Positions 60,301 through 64,000 of a stretch of DNA of 64,000 nucleotides are shown one piece after another. The stretch comes from Watersipora subatra (Eukaryota > Bryozoa > Gymnolaemata > Cheilostomatida > Watersiporidae). Location of the stretch: assembly GCF_963576615.1 (NCBI RefSeq), contig NC_088714.1, forward strand, positions 26,594,558-26,658,557. The letters are read 5' to 3'. The stretch's first letter is position 1; every line of letters begins with the position of its first letter. The notes below the pieces were generated by a model. That model was not told the origin of the DNA and did not search any database. It worked only from the letters and a program-made list of their open reading frames with translations. A program made the translations under genes and the position numbers.

Positions 60301-62352
60301 TATATTTTTACTGTAATAAGAGTAGTATCTGTCCATCTGTTTTGTCCGTCTGTCCGAAGCTAGGTTCGAGGTTAGAATTAACTTGCTTGAGAAGAAGCTC
60401 CGACTCATGACATTCAGTTTGCTAGCCCACACTCTAAAACCTGCACCAATCGACTGCCTTTGGGTATTTCTGAATAATTGTACACATACTTATTCTCTTT
60501 GTTTTATCGGCACCCATGATGATCTCTCATGACATATTAGACTACCAGGGTACTAGTATAATAATAGCTGTACCTACTAGGCCTGTGCGTCATTTTCTTT
60601 TCTAAATGTGGCATGAGAGAAAGCGATATTTTTTGAGGATAACGATGGGACTCTCGTTATTTAAATTTTGAATTTGAGCACTTGCACTGACTCGTCGCTT
60701 TACGTTTTATGGAATTTCTTACGCATTATGAAGCAAAAACTTCACTTATGTTATTTACGTCAAGTGGAATTATTCAAGCGGAAAAGTTGGTTTACATTAT
60801 AGGAACGTCTACTGTTACTGATTTTTTGATGCTGTTAGAATATACAGCCTTTATTTACAGCCTTTTACTGCTTTTAATATTTGATTTATATATTATATAT
60901 ATTTATATCACTGTAACTACTTTAAGCTTTAGGTTCTTGTTTTGCAATAAAAAATTTGAAATCTGGGTTTTAGCAATGATATACAGCCCCCCAAGGATAG
61001 CCGACGGCTATCATATGGCCGGGGTTTAATGATGGAGCTCAGTTAGGACTGTGCTAGCCTGGGTTTCGGAGCAAACACAACTCTCGCGGGGCGGTCGCGT
61101 TGCCTTGTTAGGTTTTGGAAAACACGACTCATTGTTATCGTTTCATTAGCTCATTCAGTCAGTAGACCAGCGGTTCATAATAGCAAACCTTGAATTTCTA
61201 CAATGTAGGGGTGATACCTAACCAAAATAATGGATCCATGCAAAATAAAACATTTCAAATTACCTACTTTTAGTAATTTTAAAATTGGTAAAGGTCGTAG
61301 TATATGCTTAAAGTTGAATATAATTTACCCGAAATTACCCGAACAACGACCTTTTTTCCTAGTTTTTGATTAATACGTTGCCACCCCTAATAGAAAATGA
61401 CAGTCTCTTATCGTTCTCACATTGTTTTACCTGGCCAATAAGATGGGACAGCAGGCAAAGCTGTGCAGTGTAGTTTTCATACTCAAAATCTAAATACAAA
61501 ACAGATTTTGGGCTATTTTACGATTGTGACTATTAATATCATGAATGCTTGCGAATGGCAACTGACTGATCATAACGGTGACAATATTGGGCAACTATAT
61601 TTATTTGACAACAAAATGAATTCAACAGATAAGGAAAATAACCACTACAGCTCATAATATTTGTAAATTTACAAGGGGCTTTATTCAGCATATTTGTTTG
61701 TTCGGTTGCCGTGTTCGGGTTCATCCCAACAGAGCTCCATCATTAAACCCCGCCCATATGAGAGCCGTCGGCTATCCTTGGGTGGCTGTATATCATTGGT
61801 TTTAGCTAATCAAGAGCATCAGTTGTTGAAAATGACTGAGCAGATACCAGTTTACATGTTGCCAGGTGGAGATGATTCTCAGTTTTTTGGTTAAATATTT
61901 ATACATTATGTACAATTATTTTTATTTCATATTGTAATCAATAAACCAGTTACATATATTTATAGTATAGCTTAGGTAAACTTTTTATCTTAGGTTCTTA
62001 TTCTGCTTATTGGCTAATTGCAATGGTTTAGAATTTTTGTATTATAGGTCACTAAAATCATCCCAATATATTATTATTGTTTTTGGTACCAATATTGGAG
62101 TAATGATATTTTACTCTCACAGATTTTCAGACTTATAACTTGTGTATGTTCGTCACTAATGCCTAATTTTAAATGGTAGGTGTGCCTCTAGTCCAGTTTA
62201 TAAGACAAGAATGCTCGCTGCCCATGCATTGGCCAATACGCTGAGCCAAGACTCAGTCCCTGAGGCTATGAAGTACCTTTGTGAGAATGTGTCCATCAGC
62301 TCAGAGCACAACAGACTGCATGGACTTTTCCTACAGGTTTACCATTTGTATG
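48363..62352 (+). CDS. THADA: THADA-like protein (tRNA 2'-O-methylation scaffold), partial
   Basis: Eleven exons, all phase-consistent: 48363-48494, 48596-48754, 49034-49221, 50194-50345, 50448-50581, 51850-51962, 52437-52660, 55011-55156, 55261-55419, 59255-59415 (or a later donor), 62180-62352, about 580 residues, continuing off the window. THADA is an alpha-helical HEAT/ARM-type protein of about 1950 aa in human; yeast Trm732 partners Trm7 for 2'-O-methylation of C/U32 in tRNA. Diagnostic stretches: SSPEGYLPPDD, CCWRTVKEISL, AKHRGAFEMAYTGY, LCATRRSAGLPFMVQA (DUF2428), RVHALNILRALYK, VWAVRNASTMLFSALITR with FGVKQGKD, and SSPVYKTRMLAAHAL. The visible part matches roughly the middle third of human THADA. 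No exon for the N-terminal ~800 residues is present upstream, and the ATG at 48363 is in gccATGG context with an in-frame TAA just before it. The exon from 59255 runs into a minisatellite that repeats its own splice donor. Confidence 0.93.
49222..50193 (+). other. THADA intron, nothing recognised
   Basis: AT-rich intron between exons ending 49221 and starting 50194. No mobile element with clear ends. Confidence 0.5.
52039..52232 (+). repeat. 25-bp minisatellite, 8 copies
   Basis: The unit is cactcatctgtacacttagt plus ggata, with single substitutions (gcacac, agtagata). It starts 77 bp after the THADA exon ending at 51962; the intervening sequence already contains diverged tacactc motifs, so the array may have grown from intron sequence. 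Confidence 0.95.
53098..53530 (+). mobile_element. Mariner/pogo-like remnants
   Basis: atacctcaacatacgagctt (53108 onwards) with inverted ctcgtatctc nearby matches the element at 5854-6440, including the shared aaaacaggatatt and ctcacaaagtaacaaa blocks. At 53382 a second terminus tacagtcatacctcgacaga begins. Both are incomplete and lie in the THADA intron 52661-55010. Confidence 0.55.
54240..54375 (+). repeat. Dispersed repeat, inverted copy at 56530-56640
   Basis: cgaaaggtaccagtatcgtc and the surrounding gtcagacaaag...atctcatttttat are shared with the reverse complement of 56530-56640, which lies inside the repeat at 56063-56855. The two copies in one gene form an inverted pair about 2.3 kb apart. 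Confidence 0.65.
54647..54785. repeat. Foldback element of about 140 bp
   Basis: gaatgccctagtat...cgtggcaataaaaacagctt with ataaac pairs with gtttataagctgtttttact...gcagggcattcagtagtat. The strongest arms are 54675-54692 and 54740-54757. Small MITE-like structure in a THADA intron. Confidence 0.75.
55618..55680 (+). repeat. 20-bp tandem repeat, about 3 copies
   Basis: gcagttaaaccttaacatat three times, then a variant gaagttaatcc. The unit looks like the end of a mariner-type element (cagttaaacct), so it may be a terminus duplicated in tandem. The THADA exon ends 200 bp before. Confidence 0.9.
56063..56855 (+). mobile_element. Interspersed repeat tactagctgtgctacccgg...atatatagat
   Basis: It starts atactagctgtgctacccgg with the hairpin-prone cccggcgttgcccggg and ends cagacagacatactttgaga aatatatagat. 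Repeats with these ends are widespread in invertebrate genomes (general knowledge, not searched). No coding capacity; class undecided. It lies in the THADA intron before exon 59255. Confidence 0.5.
57050..57240 (-). mobile_element. SINE, minus orientation, diverged
   Basis: ggtctgtcgtccggatgtcc at the left is the reverse-complement tail; ctatccactacgccacacgg is the tRNA-like box A side; aataattatgcacatattta matches the leader-proximal part of other copies. Confidence 0.6.
57535..57625 (-). mobile_element. SINE fragment, minus orientation
   Basis: ctattataataagagctgtc then tgtctgtttgtcacgattag, aaaaagattgcatcgtatgg and gattcgaactcg, the reverse complement of a well-preserved box B. Leader and box A are missing. 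Confidence 0.7.
58887..59158 (+). mobile_element. 272-bp MITE with CRE and YY1-like motifs, copy 2
   Basis: Same ends as 5234-5491 (aatccttcg ... cgatggatt) and the same internal order. It keeps tcggccatcttta and caaatatggcggc, and the right TGACGTCA (near 59135); the left one is mutated to tgacataa. No clear target duplication here. It ends 96 bp before THADA exon 59255, close to the acceptor. Confidence 0.8.
59399..59866 (+). repeat. 21-bp in-frame minisatellite of about 22 units carrying a splice donor
   Basis: The unit gtgccttacctataccggta plus t encodes VPYLYRY. One unit is 24 bp, still in frame. The exon body of THADA exon 59255 enters the first unit, and CCG|GTATGT is the donor whose phase fits the next exon (G TGT GCC at 62180). 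About 20 of 22 units keep GT at this point; two read GC (ggcatg). No stop occurs in the exon frame before 59887. Confidence 0.95.
59896..60814 (-). mobile_element. TA-type TIR element, copy 2 (about 0.92 kb)
   Basis: Left CAGTAGATGCTCTTA after TA and right TAGGAACGTCTACTG are inverted ends. On the minus strand it has the same order of blocks as 1791-3580: subterminal block, SINE, opposite subterminal block. It lacks both minisatellites found in copy 1. It begins 30 bp after the splice-donor array. Confidence 0.65.
60315..60562 (-). mobile_element. tRNA-derived SINE, minus orientation
   Basis: Minus-strand order: leader ccctggtagtctaatatgtc and atgagagatcatcatggg, block gccgataaaacaaagagaat, tRNA-like part, tail with gttcgaggttag... 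ccgtctgtccgaagctag as seen on the plus strand. It lies inside TIR element copy 2. Confidence 0.7.
60975..61797. mobile_element. 823-bp Mutator-like (MULE) MITE with 9-bp TSD
   Basis: Ends of about 65 bp (AATGATATACAGCC ... GATGGAGCTC and its inverse) differ at only about four positions. The flanks ggttttagc (60966-60974) and ggttttagc (61798-61806) are an exact 9-bp duplication, typical of Mutator-like transposons. No transposase frame. It is in the THADA intron between exons 59255 and 62180. The 46-bp element at 47011-47056 has identical termini. Confidence 0.88.
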
Positions 62353-63020
62353 GTGAGTAGCACAAATGACCAGACGCTTGGCTATAAACATCTACTGTCG
62401 AATATTTCTGTGCTTTGCATGCAATAATGATGTTATTGTTTGAATCAAATGACCTGCGAACAACAGGTCAGAGTTCAACTTCTAAAAAGGTCACTGGTGG
62501 TGACAGCGATAACATTCAACCTTAGACCTTAAAGCAAGGGTTGTGACACATTAAAGCTACACTGACTCATCGCAGTGCAGTATGCTGTAATTTTGCAGAG
62601 CATTACAACTTCCTAGTGCGCAGTAGACATTTGCTGCTACGGTACTCCTACGGCATATTGCCCACTGAGATCTACTGCATTAGCTGAGATGTGCACTGCA
62701 ATTGCTTATTAGTACTTATTAATGAGCAAGTATGATTTATTGTAACATGGTCACAGCCATATTACTGAGTAGGTAACTAGCCACAAAGCTCAGACATGAC
62801 TTGCCAGAATCAGAGAGACATTATTTGGGACAATGCTTTTACCCATTCACAGTTTTTGCCGGTAGCAAGTGAATACCATACTGGACAAGTGGTTGATTTA
62901 AACAATGAGTTGTCGTGCAGGGTCATTATGTAGGTCAACGCATATAGTGTATCATAAGTTTTCACAGTTCATCCATCTTCATTTGTGTCACAGAGACGAA
63001 GTCATTAAAGTAATTACATG
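62353..63020 (+). other. THADA intron, nothing recognised
   Basis: Follows donor TATG|GTGAGT at 62352. No further exon is seen before the window ends. Confidence 0.5.
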
Positions 63021-63022
63021 TA

Positions 63023-64000
63023 CCTTAGGACACTTATGTATTCGCTTCATCTAACTTTCGCGTTTTTGCGGAGTCATCCTCTCGCGAAAATTTCATGTGC
63101 GAAATTAAACTATTATAACGAACAAGCGAAAACGCGAAATTAAATAGCTTTGTTCATTGATAGTGCAAGAAACTAATGGCAGCAAGCGATCATATTGCAT
63201 TATCGACCTCGCCCACACCATTCTACCTGCGGTTCACAATTACAAACTAGTCCCAAATTGAAATTTTTTTCTTATCGGTGAACCAGGCCCATATTCCCTG
63301 GGGCGGCTGACCGGCTGAGCCGTCCCAACTTTTTAGGAACTTTCCGCGGCTAAGTACAGTCAAACTCTGATAACTCGCCCTCGGATAAAATGTAACATTT
63401 CATCTCAAACACAAGGTTAACTCGAACGGATTTGTTTGGTCCGTTCCCATACAATAATTAATTGCTTCAGATAACTCGACCTCAACATCATTTATTCGAA
63501 AAGTTATTTGCCCAACGGCTATGGAAACGGTTTTTATCGCTGTAGAATATCACTTTATTCGAAGCCATAGAGACAAACATCAACTTCTAGTAGTTTTTAG
63601 GCGTCATTATTATCATCATCAGTGGCAAAATATTCTTGTTAACGACCTTTATAAAAGTTTGCAAAATATCAAGTTTTACCAAAGAACTTAAAATAAAATC
63701 AGCAAAATAGAACTTTGTTAAAACGCTCAAAAGAAAAAGATGTCTTTTTTCTGAGCGTTTTAACTGCGGTCAAGTTTTGCCTATTTTAATTTAAAAACGT
63801 CTCGTCAGTCACATCACCTAAAACAAAACAAATCTCAAAAAATAGAAAAATGTTGATACTTTCCGAAAAAAATTTTAAAATTTCACATGAAAGGCCCGGC
63901 TGAGGCCCTACATAAGAAAAACCTGTTGGGGGCTTACACCGCCCCCTCCACACCCCCAGGTGTTCATAACTAGTCGCCTAACATTAGCCGCCCCAACTTG
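63023..64000 (+). mobile_element. Transposon nest, truncated by the window edge
   Basis: It opens with taccttaggacacttatgta, the left end of the family at 31200, and shares gcagcaagcgatcatattgc and cattctacctgcggttcaca with that element. At 63357 a pogo-like end (cagtcaaactctgataactc after TA) begins, with the family hairpin at 63717-63764. Blocks ggggcggctgaccggctgag and gccgccccaactt suggest a third element with GC-rich ends. The right side is not visible. Confidence 0.65.

Noticed and set aside
60709..61029. Hydrophobic 106-codon open frame
   Set aside because: Spans the end of one transposon and the start of another; low-complexity AT-rich hydrophobic translation.

Overview
This is metazoan nuclear DNA: AT-rich, with GT-AG introns, short exons whose phases match across junctions, many tandem repeats and many short transposable elements. 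Nothing bacterial or phage-like is present. The genes are animal-specific (a RIN/Sprint-type VPS9-RA protein, TMEM42, THADA) and the repeats resemble those of marine invertebrates. I lean towards a lophotrochozoan such as a bryozoan or mollusc, but the sequence does not settle the taxon.

Layout. 1-1.8 kb: last two exons (or a whole two-exon gene) of an unrecognised protein with a hydrophobic C-terminus. 1.8-6.5 kb: a repeat belt of one large terminal-inverted-repeat element holding a SINE and two minisatellites, two further minisatellites, a SINE split by a MITE, and a mariner-like element. 6.57-7.15 kb: last three exons of a second unrecognised gene, with a poly(A) signal. 7.3-21.9 kb: no convincing gene. 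21.95-40.58 kb (+): a 12-exon RIN/Sprint-like gene (disordered N-terminal part, RIN helical region, VPS9 Rab5-GEF domain, RA domain). 41.64-42.10 kb (-): TMEM42, convergent with RIN. 42.3-48.3 kb: pogo-like MITE, a decayed LTR-like element, and an internally inverted LINE fragment. 48.36 kb to beyond the right edge (+): THADA, eleven exons visible, with transposons packed into its introns. 63.0-64.0 kb: a transposon nest running off the window.

Exon structures were rebuilt by hand from splice sites and codon phase. The RIN and THADA chains are phase-consistent throughout, except for one gap in RIN (25098 to about 27894).

Most notable: two genes carry tandem arrays whose repeat unit spans a 5' splice site. 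The THADA array repeats a 21-bp unit about 22 times. Every unit is in frame and about 20 keep a GT donor, so any donor would give an intact protein differing by 7-residue steps. The RIN array is 3 x 42 bp. Also notable are a Mutator-like MITE family with exact 9-bp target duplications, including a 46-bp copy; a transposon end that supplies a gene's stop codon; a MITE family carrying CRE and YY1-like motifs; and a THADA gene whose N-terminal half is absent from the window although its first visible exon has a perfect Kozak start.
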